From positions 1-6,302 of the forward strand of contig CAMXTM010000122.1 of the NCBI GenBank assembly GCA_947246775.1: DNA of 6,302 bases, written 5' to 3'. Source of the DNA: an uncultured Clostridium sp. (GTDB lineage: Bacteria > Bacillota > Clostridia > Lachnospirales > Anaerotignaceae). How positions within the stretch are numbered: the stretch's first letter is position 1; every line of letters begins with the position of its first letter. A model generated the notes under the pieces. That model worked only from the letters and a program-made list of their open reading frames with translations, ran no database searches and had not been told where the DNA came from. Made by a program: the position numbers and the translations under genes. Shown one piece after another: positions 1-5,314 of the stretch.

Positions 1-380
1 ACTAAATCCCCCATAATAAAAGAAAAAATATGTTGTTGTATGGTTTTTGTTTCCATAAAACCAATTGGTGTCAAAAAGCGATAATAGGCAATATACCAAA
101 AAGTATATGGAATTAAAATTTTAGTAAATCTCTTTTTTATAAATTGTAAAAATAAAAAATCTTTTCCTTTATAAGAATAAGTTAGTTTTAATCCACTTAA
201 AAATACAAATGCAGGTACAACAAAAGAAAGCGCCTTATTAAACATAAAAAATTCTTTATGTACCCATGTTCCAATCTCTAGGTTTGTAACGCCTTCTGAT
301 GATGTGTGTATGAGTACAACAAAACAACATAAAAAAGATGTCATTAAAAACAATTCTTCTAATTTTTGTTTTTTTTCCAA
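1..380 (-). CDS. Acyltransferase-3 family membrane protein, N-terminal part (cut by window edge)
   Basis: The minus-strand frame opens at a TTG (380-378) and stays open for 126 codons to the window edge, so the C-terminus is missing. It reads as the start of a multi-pass acyltransferase-3 (OafA/WecH/YrhL-like) protein. There is a short Lys/Glu-rich cytoplasmic tail (1-9) and a first membrane helix (about 10-25) ending in the family's characteristic His25. A second helix (about 50-66) carries PAFVFLSG, and a basic loop with R84..K87..IPYTFW leads into a third helix. Family members move acyl groups onto surface sugars, peptidoglycan or other cell-surface molecules; the substrate here cannot be told. 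The TTG start is chosen because AAAGAAGGGG (395-386) lies five bases upstream and no in-frame ATG occurs between the upstream stop and this TTG. The first in-frame ATG is codon 13, inside the first helix. The gene is divergent from the zinc-ribbon gene at 604. Confidence 0.82.
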   Translation of the reverse strand, partial: MEKKQKLEELFLMTSFLCCFVVLIHTSSEGVTNLEIGTWVHKEFFMFNKALSFVVPAFVFLSGLKLTYSYKGKDFLFLQFIKKRFTKILIPYTFWYIAYYRFLTPIGFMETKTIQQHIFSFIMGDL

Positions 381-385
381 GCAAA

Positions 386-395
386 CCCCTTCTTT
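386..395 (-). promoter_or_regulatory. Ribosome binding site fixing the TTG start of the acyltransferase
   Basis: AAAGAAGGGG on the minus strand, five bases before the TTG at 380. It is the only good Shine-Dalgarno match in this stretch and decides the non-ATG start. Confidence 0.6.
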
Positions 396-441
396 CTTAT
401 TTTTTTATCTATGTTATCAAGTTATTTTTTGTATTTTGAAT

Positions 442-471
442 AATATATCCAGTATATCGTTTTTATATCAA
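442..471 (-). promoter_or_regulatory. Candidate sigma-A promoter of the acyltransferase gene
   Basis: On the minus strand TTGATA (471-466) and TATATT (447-442) are separated by 18 bases; each differs from the consensus by one base. Transcription would begin near 435, leaving a leader of about 55 bases. An overlapping alternative, TTGTAT with a 17-base gap to TATACT, is weaker at the -35. In such AT-rich DNA chance matches are common, so this is a candidate only. Confidence 0.45.
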
Positions 472-565
472 ATATACAAGAGAAATGAAAAAACATCATT
501 TTAACGTTTTGTGATATTTTATAAATTGTTTCTTTGAGCAAACACTTTCTATAAACTATTATATA

Positions 566-574
566 TGATATAAT
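566..574 (+). promoter_or_regulatory. Extended -10 promoter of the zinc-ribbon gene
   Basis: TGATATAAT is a perfect extended -10 element (TGn followed by TATAAT at 569-574). No good -35 is found at 16-18 bases upstream, as is usual for extended -10 promoters. It lies 30 bases ahead of the start codon at 604, with the ribosome binding site between them. Confidence 0.6.
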
Positions 575-603
575 AATAGTAAACAAAAAGAGGAGGAATA
601 AAA

Positions 604-831
604 ATGAATTGCCCATATTGTCATAAAGAAATGAAATTAGGATATATACAATGTCGTGATGGCATTTATTGGACACCAAAAAAGCAATGGCTAGCTGCAC
701 TGTCTGGTTGGGGAAAAGGAAGTATTCGTCTACAAAACGGCGCAAGTGATGTAATGCAGTCAGCAGTTTATGCTTATCGTTGTAAAGAGTGTAAAACTGT
801 TATTATTTCGTATGATGACACAGAAATATAA
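604..831 (+). CDS. Small zinc-ribbon protein (DUF6487/PF20097-like)
   Basis: This is a 75-residue soluble protein with two CxxC knuckles, C3-P-Y-C6 at the very N-terminus and C60-K-E-C63 near the C-terminus. Together they can bind one zinc ion as a ribbon. Between them is a conserved-looking core with GYIQCRDGIYWTPKK and GKGSIRL. This pattern resembles the short Clostridia/Bacilli family annotated as PF20097 (DUF6487); the family name is from memory and could not be searched. The function is unknown. AGGAGG (591-596) lies seven bases before the ATG, an ideal spacing, and an extended -10 promoter precedes it. It is the only plus-strand gene in the window, is monocistronic, and is followed two bases after its TAA stop by a hairpin. 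It converges on the orphan gene at 881-1147. Confidence 0.85.
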   Translation: MNCPYCHKEMKLGYIQCRDGIYWTPKKQWLAALSGWGKGSIRLQNGASDVMQSAVYAYRCKECKTVIISYDDTEI

Positions 832-858
832 AAACTGCCATGATTATTTGTGGCAGTT
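825..858 (-). terminator. Hairpin terminator between two convergent genes
   Basis: An 8-bp stem is formed by AACTGCCA (833-840) and TGGCAGTT (851-858) with a 10-base loop. Read on the minus strand it is followed by TTTTTATATTT, a good intrinsic terminator for the orphan gene at 881-1147. On the plus strand, where it sits two bases after the zinc-ribbon stop, the T-tract is poor (TTCAGCTATATTTT), so termination there is probably weaker. The stem sequence is reused in the terminator at 1228-1253. Confidence 0.7.
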
Positions 859-880
859 CAGCTATATTTTAAACTAAAAA

Positions 881-1147
881 TTACAATTGTTCTATCATTT
901 GTTTTAAGGTAAATAAAAATTCCATTTCCTGTTTATAAAATTTCCATGTCGTTTGACTTTCGTATTGAATGATATAAGCATCAACTATTTTTATCAATTC
1001 CTCTTTTTGTTTACACTCTTGATAATATTGATTTGCAATTTCCATGCAATGCTTTATATAACTATTTATGTCACCTCGTCCTCCAGTTTCAATAATCCAA
1101 CCATCAAATATAAAAATCCAGTGTTCAAATTTTTTTAAATAGTCCAA
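881..1147 (-). CDS. Hypothetical protein, 88 aa
   Basis: No family is recognised. The protein is small, predicted soluble and probably mostly helical. It has an aromatic N-terminal segment (W10, F12, F14, W17), then ETGGRGD (20-26), then Lys/Glu-rich helices ending in LKQMIEQL. There is no signal peptide or membrane helix. The start is placed at TTG 1147-1145 because TAGGTGA lies seven bases upstream. The frame also extends to another TTG at 1165 (94 residues), but that start would lie before the Shine-Dalgarno. Support for a real gene comes from its own extended -10 promoter, ribosome binding site and terminator. It stands alone between the convergent zinc-ribbon gene and the end of the oxidoreductase operon, so context gives no function. 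Confidence 0.62.
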   Translation of the reverse strand: MDYLKKFEHWIFIFDGWIIETGGRGDINSYIKHCMEIANQYYQECKQKEELIKIVDAYIIQYESQTTWKFYKQEMEFLFTLKQMIEQL

Positions 1148-1153
1148 TTGATG

Positions 1154-1160
1154 TTCACCT
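1154..1160 (-). promoter_or_regulatory. Ribosome binding site deciding the TTG start of the 88-aa gene
   Basis: TAGGTGA on the minus strand, seven bases before the TTG at 1147. It favours this start over the in-frame TTG at 1165, which has no such site ahead of it. Confidence 0.5.
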
Positions 1161-1187
1161 ACCAATTTCAGTTATTATTTTTAGTAT

Positions 1188-1196
1188 AGTATACCA
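1188..1196 (-). promoter_or_regulatory. Extended -10 promoter of the 88-aa gene
   Basis: The minus strand reads TGGTATACT, an extended -10 (TGn plus TATACT at 1193-1188), with an overlapping second TATACT just downstream. No strong -35 is seen. The predicted start of transcription, near 1181, leaves a leader of about 34 bases. Confidence 0.45.
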
Positions 1197-1220
1197 TTTT
1201 ATTTTAAATTTTTTAAAAAG

Positions 1221-1253
1221 ATACAAAAACTGCCACAGTTCCCTGTGGCAGTT
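1221..1253 (-). terminator. Intrinsic terminator of the oxidoreductase operon
   Basis: A perfect 11-bp stem, AACTGCCACAG (1228-1238) with CTGTGGCAGTT (1243-1253), closes a four-base loop. On the minus strand it is followed by a T-rich tract (TTTGTATCTTTTT). It starts 36 bases after the gamma-subunit stop codon and fits a strong factor-independent terminator. Its outer stem and flanks match the hairpin at 833-858. Confidence 0.88.
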
Positions 1254-1289
1254 CAAAGTCGGTTTTGATAAAAGGATTTCTATACTTTT

Positions 1290-1838
1290 TTATTGAGCTT
1301 TTACATATTCAGCGCCTTTTGCAAGAGCTTCTTTATTGATAGGAATAAATTTTGCTTTGTTTTCACCAAATACCTTTGTAAAAGCATTTAAAACGGATTC
1401 TTCTGTTACTGTTTTGTCTACTTCTAATAATGCGCCTAATAAAACTATGTTTGCTAATTTAGGATTGCCTAAATCTTTTGCGATTTCGTTTGCTGGAACA
1501 TAATAAGCTTTTACATCATCACGTTCTACTTTTGATTCGATTAAGCTGGAATTTAATATAATTGTTCCGCCTGCGCCAACGATTTCTACAAATTTATCAT
1601 AAGATGGCTGATTCATAACGATAGAAGCGGTTGCATTTGCTGTAATAACTGGAGAACCTACAGGTTCATCGGATACAACGATAGAACAGTTTGCTGTACC
1701 ACCACGCATTTCAGGGCCATATGAAGGACACCATGAAACTTCTTTTCCATCAAGCATACCAGCATAAGCAAGCAATTTGCCCATACTCAAAACACCTTGA
1801 CCACCGAAACCTGCACAACATACTCTTTGTGTACTCAT
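1290..1838 (-). CDS. 2-oxoacid:ferredoxin oxidoreductase, gamma subunit
   Basis: This 182-residue protein is the gamma subunit (POR/KOR gamma family) of a four-subunit 2-oxoacid:ferredoxin oxidoreductase. The family signature GFGGQGV is at residues 10-16, followed by SYGPEMRGGTANC (39-51), both typical of this domain, which in related enzymes contributes to the CoA-binding side of the complex. Length is normal for a free-standing gamma subunit, and it is not fused to alpha as in some archaeal and aerobic enzymes. The ATG follows the beta-subunit TAA (1842-1840) by one base. Its Shine-Dalgarno GGGGAGGG (1854-1847) lies inside the last codons of beta, so translation is probably coupled. It is the last gene of the operon, followed by the terminator at 1228-1253. 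The substrate cannot be read from this subunit. Confidence 0.92.
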   Translation of the reverse strand: MSTQRVCCAGFGGQGVLSMGKLLAYAGMLDGKEVSWCPSYGPEMRGGTANCSIVVSDEPVGSPVITANATASIVMNQPSYDKFVEIVGAGGTIILNSSLIESKVERDDVKAYYVPANEIAKDLGNPKLANIVLLGALLEVDKTVTEESVLNAFTKVFGENKAKFIPINKEALAKGAEYVKAQ

Positions 1839-1839
1839 A

Positions 1840-2589
1840 TTATTTTCCCTCCCCTGTCAAATCCTTAAACACACCAAGAGGATAGTAAGGAATCATTTTT
1901 TCTCTAACATATTCCATTGCTTTTACTGGAGTTAAGCCCCAGTTTGTAGGGCAGCTTGAAACAACTTCTATAAAGCCAAAGCCAAGTCCTTCTTTTTGTA
2001 CTTTTAATGCTTTCATAATTGCTTTTTTCGCTTGTGCAACCTGTCCAGGTGTTGTTACACTAACTCTTTCTATATAAACAGGACCGTCTAATGTTGCAAG
2101 CATTTCACTTACTCTAATAGGGTTACCTTGTACTTTTACATCTCTACCTTTTTTTGCTGTTGTTGCTTTCATGCCTGGCAATGTTGTAGGAGCCATCTGA
2201 CCACCTGTCATACCATAAATACCATTGTTGATAAAGATAGTTGTTACTTTTTCGCCTCTTGCTGCTGCATGAATGATTTCACAAGTACCGATAGAAGCCA
2301 AGTCACCATCACCTTGATATGTGATTACCATTTTACTTGGGTCTACTCTTTTAATACCAGTTGCAGTTGCAGGCGCTCTACCATGTGCGCACTGGATAGC
2401 ATCAAAGTTAAAATATTTATTTGCCATAACGGCACAACCAACAGGTACGCAAGCGATTGCGTTTTCTGTTTCTCCTAATTCTTCCAAACATTCTGCCAGT
2501 AATTTATGTACAATACCATGGGCACAACCAGGGCAATAATGCAATTTTACATCTGTTAAAGCTTTAGATTTTTCGTATACGACTGACAT
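1840..2589 (-). CDS. 2-oxoacid:ferredoxin oxidoreductase, beta subunit (TPP and [4Fe-4S] binding)
   Basis: This 249-residue protein is the catalytic beta subunit that binds thiamine pyrophosphate and the proximal iron-sulfur cluster. The TPP/Mg motif is GDGD at 93-96, ending in NN at 121-122. Four cysteines match the known cluster ligands of the family: C19 and C22 (CPGC), C52 (in PVGC) and C213 (in SSCPTNW). Their spacing agrees with that described for the Sulfolobus enzyme (12, 15, 46, 197). The enzyme converts a 2-oxoacid, CoA and oxidised ferredoxin to acyl-CoA, CO2 and reduced ferredoxin in the cytoplasm. The ATG overlaps the alpha stop by one base (TAATG at 2591-2587). Its Shine-Dalgarno GGGAGGTG lies within the last codons of alpha, consistent with translational coupling and equal subunit levels. 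Confidence 0.94.
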   Translation of the reverse strand: MSVVYEKSKALTDVKLHYCPGCAHGIVHKLLAECLEELGETENAIACVPVGCAVMANKYFNFDAIQCAHGRAPATATGIKRVDPSKMVITYQGDGDLASIGTCEIIHAAARGEKVTTIFINNGIYGMTGGQMAPTTLPGMKATTAKKGRDVKVQGNPIRVSEMLATLDGPVYIERVSVTTPGQVAQAKKAIMKALKVQKEGLGFGFIEVVSSCPTNWGLTPVKAMEYVREKMIPYYPLGVFKDLTGEGK

Positions 2590-3644
2590 TATTTGTCACC
2601 TCCCATTACAGACTTACCAAATTCAACAACTTCTTCTGGAGTTAAGATAATACCACCAGTTCTGCCATAAAATTCAACTTTATTTCCATCGTTGCAAGCA
2701 AGTTTTACATCGTCCATCATTTGTCCCATGCTCATTTCAACATCAAGATATTTTTTAACACTTTCTCTCTTGAATGCTTTTTCTGGGAATGGATATAATG
2801 TTTTTGGACGAATTAAACCAATTTTATAGCCTGCTGCTCTTAATGTATCTACAGAAGATTTTACAATTCTTGCGGAAGTACCATAAGAAACAAAAGCATA
2901 TTCTGCATCGTCCATGCAATATTCTTCCCAAGCTTGCTCGTCTGCTTCAATCACATCATATTTTTTCTGTAATGCGATATTGTGATTTTCACAATCTTCA
3001 GCGTCCATATTTAAGTTTACAATCATGTGTTTTTCGCCTTTGCCTTTTCCTTTTAATGCCCAAGCATCTTTAGAAGGCAAGTCTTTTTTAGGAGAATAGT
3101 TGAATTCAACTGGCTCCATCATTTGACCAATTAAACCATCGGAAAGAATGATAACTGGAGTTCTATAAAAGTCTGCTAAGTCAAAAGCGTCCATCATCAT
3201 ATCTACTGCTTCTTGTACAGAAGATGGTGCTAAAACGATGTTATGGTAGTCACCATTAGAACCACCTTTAACACACATATGATAGTCAGCCTGACCTGGT
3301 TGAATAGTACCAAGACCTGGGCCACCACGCATCATATTTACAACAACTGCTGGTAATTCAGCATTTGTAATATAACCAATACCCTCTTGTTTTAAAGCCA
3401 ATCCTGGAGAAGAGGAACTTGTTAATACTCTTGCGCCTGCTGCTGCTGCGCCATATACCATATTGATTGCTGCTACTTCACTTTCTGCCTGCACAAAAGT
3501 ACCGCCTACTTTTGGTAATTCTTCTGATAAATATTCTGGCACTTCGCTTTGTGGTGTGATAGGATAACCAAAGAAAAATCTACAACCAGCTTCGATAGCT
3601 GCCTTTCCAATCGCTTCATTGCCTTTCATTAATATCTTTGCCAT
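2589..3644 (-). CDS. vorB: 2-oxoacid:ferredoxin oxidoreductase, alpha subunit (VorB type)
   Basis: This 351-residue protein is the alpha subunit and closely resembles the Clostridia proteins annotated as 3-methyl-2-oxobutanoate dehydrogenase subunit VorB, including the opening MAKxLMKGNEAI and the usual length of about 350. Domain I (about 1-190), the pyrimidine-binding half of the TPP site, shows GYPITPQSE (26-34), AESEVAAIN with the likely cofactor-contacting glutamate E56, and TSSSSPG (75-81). It continues with MRGGPGLGT (105-113). The C-terminal half contains the transketolase C-terminal-like domain (SYGTSARI and following, ending with the RPKTLYPFP stretch). The ATG has GGAGGAGG (3660-3653) eight bases upstream and lies 17 bases after the ferredoxin stop. 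A valine/isobutyrate-type substrate is the family label; a 2-oxoglutarate or broad 2-oxoacid activity is not excluded. Confidence 0.93.
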   Translation of the reverse strand: MAKILMKGNEAIGKAAIEAGCRFFFGYPITPQSEVPEYLSEELPKVGGTFVQAESEVAAINMVYGAAAAGARVLTSSSSPGLALKQEGIGYITNAELPAVVVNMMRGGPGLGTIQPGQADYHMCVKGGSNGDYHNIVLAPSSVQEAVDMMMDAFDLADFYRTPVIILSDGLIGQMMEPVEFNYSPKKDLPSKDAWALKGKGKGEKHMIVNLNMDAEDCENHNIALQKKYDVIEADEQAWEEYCMDDAEYAFVSYGTSARIVKSSVDTLRAAGYKIGLIRPKTLYPFPEKAFKRESVKKYLDVEMSMGQMMDDVKLACNDGNKVEFYGRTGGIILTPEEVVEFGKSVMGGDK

Positions 3645-3661
3645 TTAAAATTCCTCCTCCC

Positions 3662-3877
3662 TTAATCTATTTTTTCTACTGTAATCGCTGAGTCTGGACA
3701 CATTCTTGCACAACTCGTACAAGCGATACAGTCATCATTTACTACTTCTGCTGGGTTATATCCTGCTTCGTTAATTCTTGTTTCTGCCAATTTTAGTACC
3801 TTTTTAGGACAGACAGAAACACACAATTCGCAACCCTTGCAAATGTTTTCATCAATCGTTATTTTACCTTTTGCCAT
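3662..3877 (-). CDS. 2x[4Fe-4S] ferredoxin-like delta subunit of the 2-oxoacid oxidoreductase
   Basis: This 71-residue protein has two classic cluster motifs, C13-xx-C16-xx-C19-xxx-C23-P and C50-xx-C53-xx-C56-xxx-C60-P. It can hold two [4Fe-4S] clusters and relay electrons from the beta-subunit cluster to external ferredoxin. Length and position directly before alpha match the delta (KorD/VorD-like) subunit of four-subunit enzymes. The start is placed at ATG 3877-3875 because GGAGGT (3892-3887) lies nine bases upstream and the protein then begins MAKGKITID, as is typical. The open frame extends further to a TTG at 3913, which would overlap the ATPase gene and give an 83-residue protein. That longer form is unlikely because it precedes the ribosome binding site. 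The gap to the upstream ATPase stop is 26 bases, and to the downstream alpha start 17 bases. Confidence 0.92.
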   Translation of the reverse strand: MAKGKITIDENICKGCELCVSVCPKKVLKLAETRINEAGYNPAEVVNDDCIACTSCARMCPDSAITVEKID

Positions 3878-3886
3878 TTTTGATAC

Positions 3887-3892
3887 ACCTCC
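3887..3892 (-). promoter_or_regulatory. Ribosome binding site fixing the ferredoxin-subunit start
   Basis: GGAGGT on the minus strand, nine bases before the ATG at 3877. It argues for the 71-residue protein over the longer TTG-started frame from 3913. Confidence 0.65.
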
Positions 3893-3903
3893 ATTATTTT
3901 TGC

Positions 3904-4584
3904 CTACATCCAATCTTTTCTCATATAAAACTTGAGAGGAAAAAGTTCGCCGCCTAAATCATCTGGCAATTTGTCTTTATCCTTTACAACTTCCTCTACG
4001 TAGCTTGTATATTTGATTGGTACTCCAGAAAGCCGACTAGCCTCTTTGAGTATTTTATCTCCCATTGCAATGTCTTCTGCTGTTGTTTCGCGGATAAGAT
4101 TTGTGTTGTTAATAAATCCTGTTACTTGCAAACCAGAAGCATCTTCAATGCTTTTCATTTCCTTCAAAATACCTTCTGGGGAAGAGGTATCTGGACGGTT
4201 TGTATTAACTACCATGAAGAAATCTGTTTCTTCCCTATCCAAGAGAGGTTTTAGTCTACCAAGTACCATTGTGCCTACATCATTGCCGCCTACGTCAACA
4301 AGGTATCTTGTTGATTTATCTCTTATTGGAGACTCAATTGCTGCAACCGCAGGAATATCTACACTGTCTCCTTCTAAGTTAGAAGATATGACATGAATCC
4401 CTGCTTTTTCTAGCTCATTTTTTTTCTCTCTGGAGCGAAAATATACATTTACAATATCCAAATCACCAAGGGTGACTTTGGGAGAAGTCTTACTTAATTC
4501 CATAGCATAATTTACACTAAATTCTGTTTTGCCACTGCCATAATGACCTGTAATTATGGTTACTCTTTTATCATCTTCTACCAT
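3904..4584 (-). CDS. P-loop ATPase (SIMIBI/MinD-ParA-like) heading the oxidoreductase operon
   Basis: This 226-residue soluble ATP-binding protein has a Walker A at 13-20 (GHYGSGKT). A switch-type DLDIVNVYFRSRE follows at 41-53 and a Walker B/switch II YLVDVGGNDVG at 94-104. The NTNRPDT (127-133) and GFINNTNL (156-163) segments resemble base-recognition and beta-strand ends of CobQ/CobB/MinD/ParA nucleotide-binding proteins. The signature lysine of the deviant Walker A (KGGxGKT) is replaced by His14, and no CxxC metal motif like that of Mrp/Nbp35 iron-sulfur scaffolds is present. The ATG has AGGAGGT (4598-4592) seven bases upstream. It is the first gene of the operon and ends 26 bases before the ferredoxin subunit. 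A role in assembling or regulating the oxidoreductase is inferred from position only; the family assignment is confident, the function is not. Confidence 0.85.
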   Translation of the reverse strand: MVEDDKRVTIITGHYGSGKTEFSVNYAMELSKTSPKVTLGDLDIVNVYFRSREKKNELEKAGIHVISSNLEGDSVDIPAVAAIESPIRDKSTRYLVDVGGNDVGTMVLGRLKPLLDREETDFFMVVNTNRPDTSSPEGILKEMKSIEDASGLQVTGFINNTNLIRETTAEDIAMGDKILKEASRLSGVPIKYTSYVEEVVKDKDKLPDDLGGELFPLKFYMRKDWM

Positions 4585-4644
4585 AATTTTTACCTCCTGA
4601 TTATACTATTATAGTGGAAATCATTTCTATATTTTTGTATGAAT

Positions 4645-4658
4645 TGTACATTAGTACA
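4645..4658. promoter_or_regulatory. Palindrome TGTACattaGTACA in the operon leader: possible operator
   Basis: Perfect 5-base arms (TGTAC/GTACA) around a four-base centre, 60 bases upstream of the ATPase start. It lies between the two -10-like sequences of the operon. It does not match the Rex or CodY consensus sequences as remembered. It could be a regulator binding site or chance in AT-rich DNA. Confidence 0.25.
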
Positions 4659-4745
4659 TTTTGACATATTCATTTTGCATAATAGAAAAAACAAATATTG
4701 TATTTATTTTTATACTTTTTTCTATATCTGTTTGTTTCTGTTTGT

Positions 4746-4774
4746 ATTATAACTCAATTTGCACAATAATGCAA
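4746..4774 (-). promoter_or_regulatory. Candidate sigma-A promoter of the ATPase-oxidoreductase operon
   Basis: On the minus strand TTGCAT (4774-4769) and a perfect TATAAT (4751-4746) are 17 bases apart. The start of transcription would be near 4739, giving a leader of about 155 bases. A second perfect TATAAT closer to the gene (4613-4608) has no recognisable -35 or TGn extension and would leave only about 17-20 bases of leader. Which one is used cannot be told. Confidence 0.42.
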
Positions 4775-4913
4775 TAATTTTTACAATATTTTTTTATTTT
4801 TTTAAAAAAAATACATAACAAGCTCTATCATATATGATAATTTATGTTTTATTTTAAGCACATCTTTGTATAATTTTGTATAAATTATGAATTTTTAAAG
4901 GAAAATAAAGTTG

Positions 4914-5049
4914 TGTTGTTTGACAAAATAATTTTTTATTTTATTTGCTACTATAACAGCGTTTGTTAATAAAAAAACAGCTATTTCATGGCTGGTATAC
5001 ACAATAAAATAGCTATTTTTCCTCTATTTTTATTATTGTTGTTTGACAA
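4914..5049 (+). repeat. 13-base direct repeat TGTTGTTTGACAA flanking a hairpin
   Basis: Identical copies lie at 4914-4926 and 5037-5049, 123 bases apart, and the orphan hairpin sits between them. Each copy includes TTGACA, the consensus -35 hexamer in plus orientation. Downstream -10 sequences are poor at correct spacing: a TATGTC 18 bases after the second copy, and a TATAAC 26 bases after the first. Confidence 0.5.
4971..5020. terminator. Orphan hairpin with T-tracts on both strands
   Basis: An 8-bp perfect stem, AGCTATTT (4979-4986) with AAATAGCT (5007-5014), closes a 20-base loop. The plus strand continues ATTTTTCC; the minus strand continues GTTTTTTTATT, so it could terminate in both directions. 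No gene ends next to it: the nearest upstream minus-strand gene has its own terminator near 5260-5299. It may end an unannotated small RNA or be a relic. Confidence 0.45.
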
Positions 5050-5249
5050 CATTTGTATTTTTATGGTATGTCTATTTTCATAGTATATGCATTTTTTATA
5101 ATGATAAATATGATATGATGCCTAAAATACAATCTAAATACTGGGATAAGATACAACATCATTCTACTATGCTATTTCTATCTTATTTATAATAAAACAA
5201 ATTTTATATTTTTTAGATTTTATTACATTTTATAAGGTAATTTGATAAA

Positions 5250-5299
5250 TAACAAACAAAAAAGGCAGAAGAAAACAGTATCGTTCGCTTCTGTCTTTT
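5250..5299 (-). terminator. Intrinsic terminator of the 164-aa gene
   Basis: On the minus strand AAAAGACAGAAG (5299-5288) pairs with CTTCTGCCTTTT (5271-5260) with one A-C mismatch and a 16-base loop. It is followed by TTGTTTGTT. It starts 15 bases after the stop codon at 5315. Confidence 0.72.
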
Positions 5300-5314
5300 G
5301 CCCTTTTATAATGC

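Larger units (their letters stand above)
4585..5249. other. Gene-free AT-rich intergenic region
   Basis: No open frame with a ribosome binding site or protein-like composition was found on either strand. What it holds: two candidate operon promoters; the TGTAC palindrome; TTGCA/TGCAA arms at 4759-4774; a perfect 14-base palindrome TATCATATATGATA at 4826-4839; a 13-base direct repeat at 4914-4926 and 5037-5049; an orphan hairpin at 4979-5014; and a weak long-loop inverted repeat (ATAAGATA 5146-5153 with TATCTTAT 5179-5186). No riboswitch or known RNA was recognised. Confidence 0.6.

Noticed and set aside
304..504. Plus-strand 66-codon frame
   Set aside because: It is antisense to the start, ribosome binding site and promoter of the acyltransferase gene, has no Shine-Dalgarno site, and is low-complexity (Phe, Lys, Asn).
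422..745. Minus-strand 107-codon frame with hydrophobic segments
   Set aside because: Half of it is antisense to the well-supported zinc-ribbon gene and the rest crosses promoter DNA; it has no ribosome binding site and its hydrophobicity follows from AT-rich sequence.
953..1138. Plus-strand 61-codon hydrophobic frame that could look like a small membrane toxin
   Set aside because: It has no ribosome binding site or promoter and is fully antisense to the 88-residue gene, which has both.
2128..2539. Cys-rich plus-strand frames of 116 and 72 codons
   Set aside because: They are shadows of the strongly conserved beta subunit; the Cys runs come from reverse-complemented Ala and Thr codons.
3878..3913. 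TTG start of an 83-residue ferredoxin overlapping the ATPase gene
   Set aside because: The ribosome binding site GGAGGT lies downstream of this TTG and points to the ATG at 3877; the shorter protein has the usual family N-terminus.
4013..4396. Plus-strand 127-codon frame
   Set aside because: It lies entirely antisense to the ATPase gene across its conserved motifs and has no family resemblance.
4914..4957. Plus-strand promoter TTGACA...TATAAC
   Set aside because: The spacing is 26 bases, too long for sigma-A, and no gene follows.
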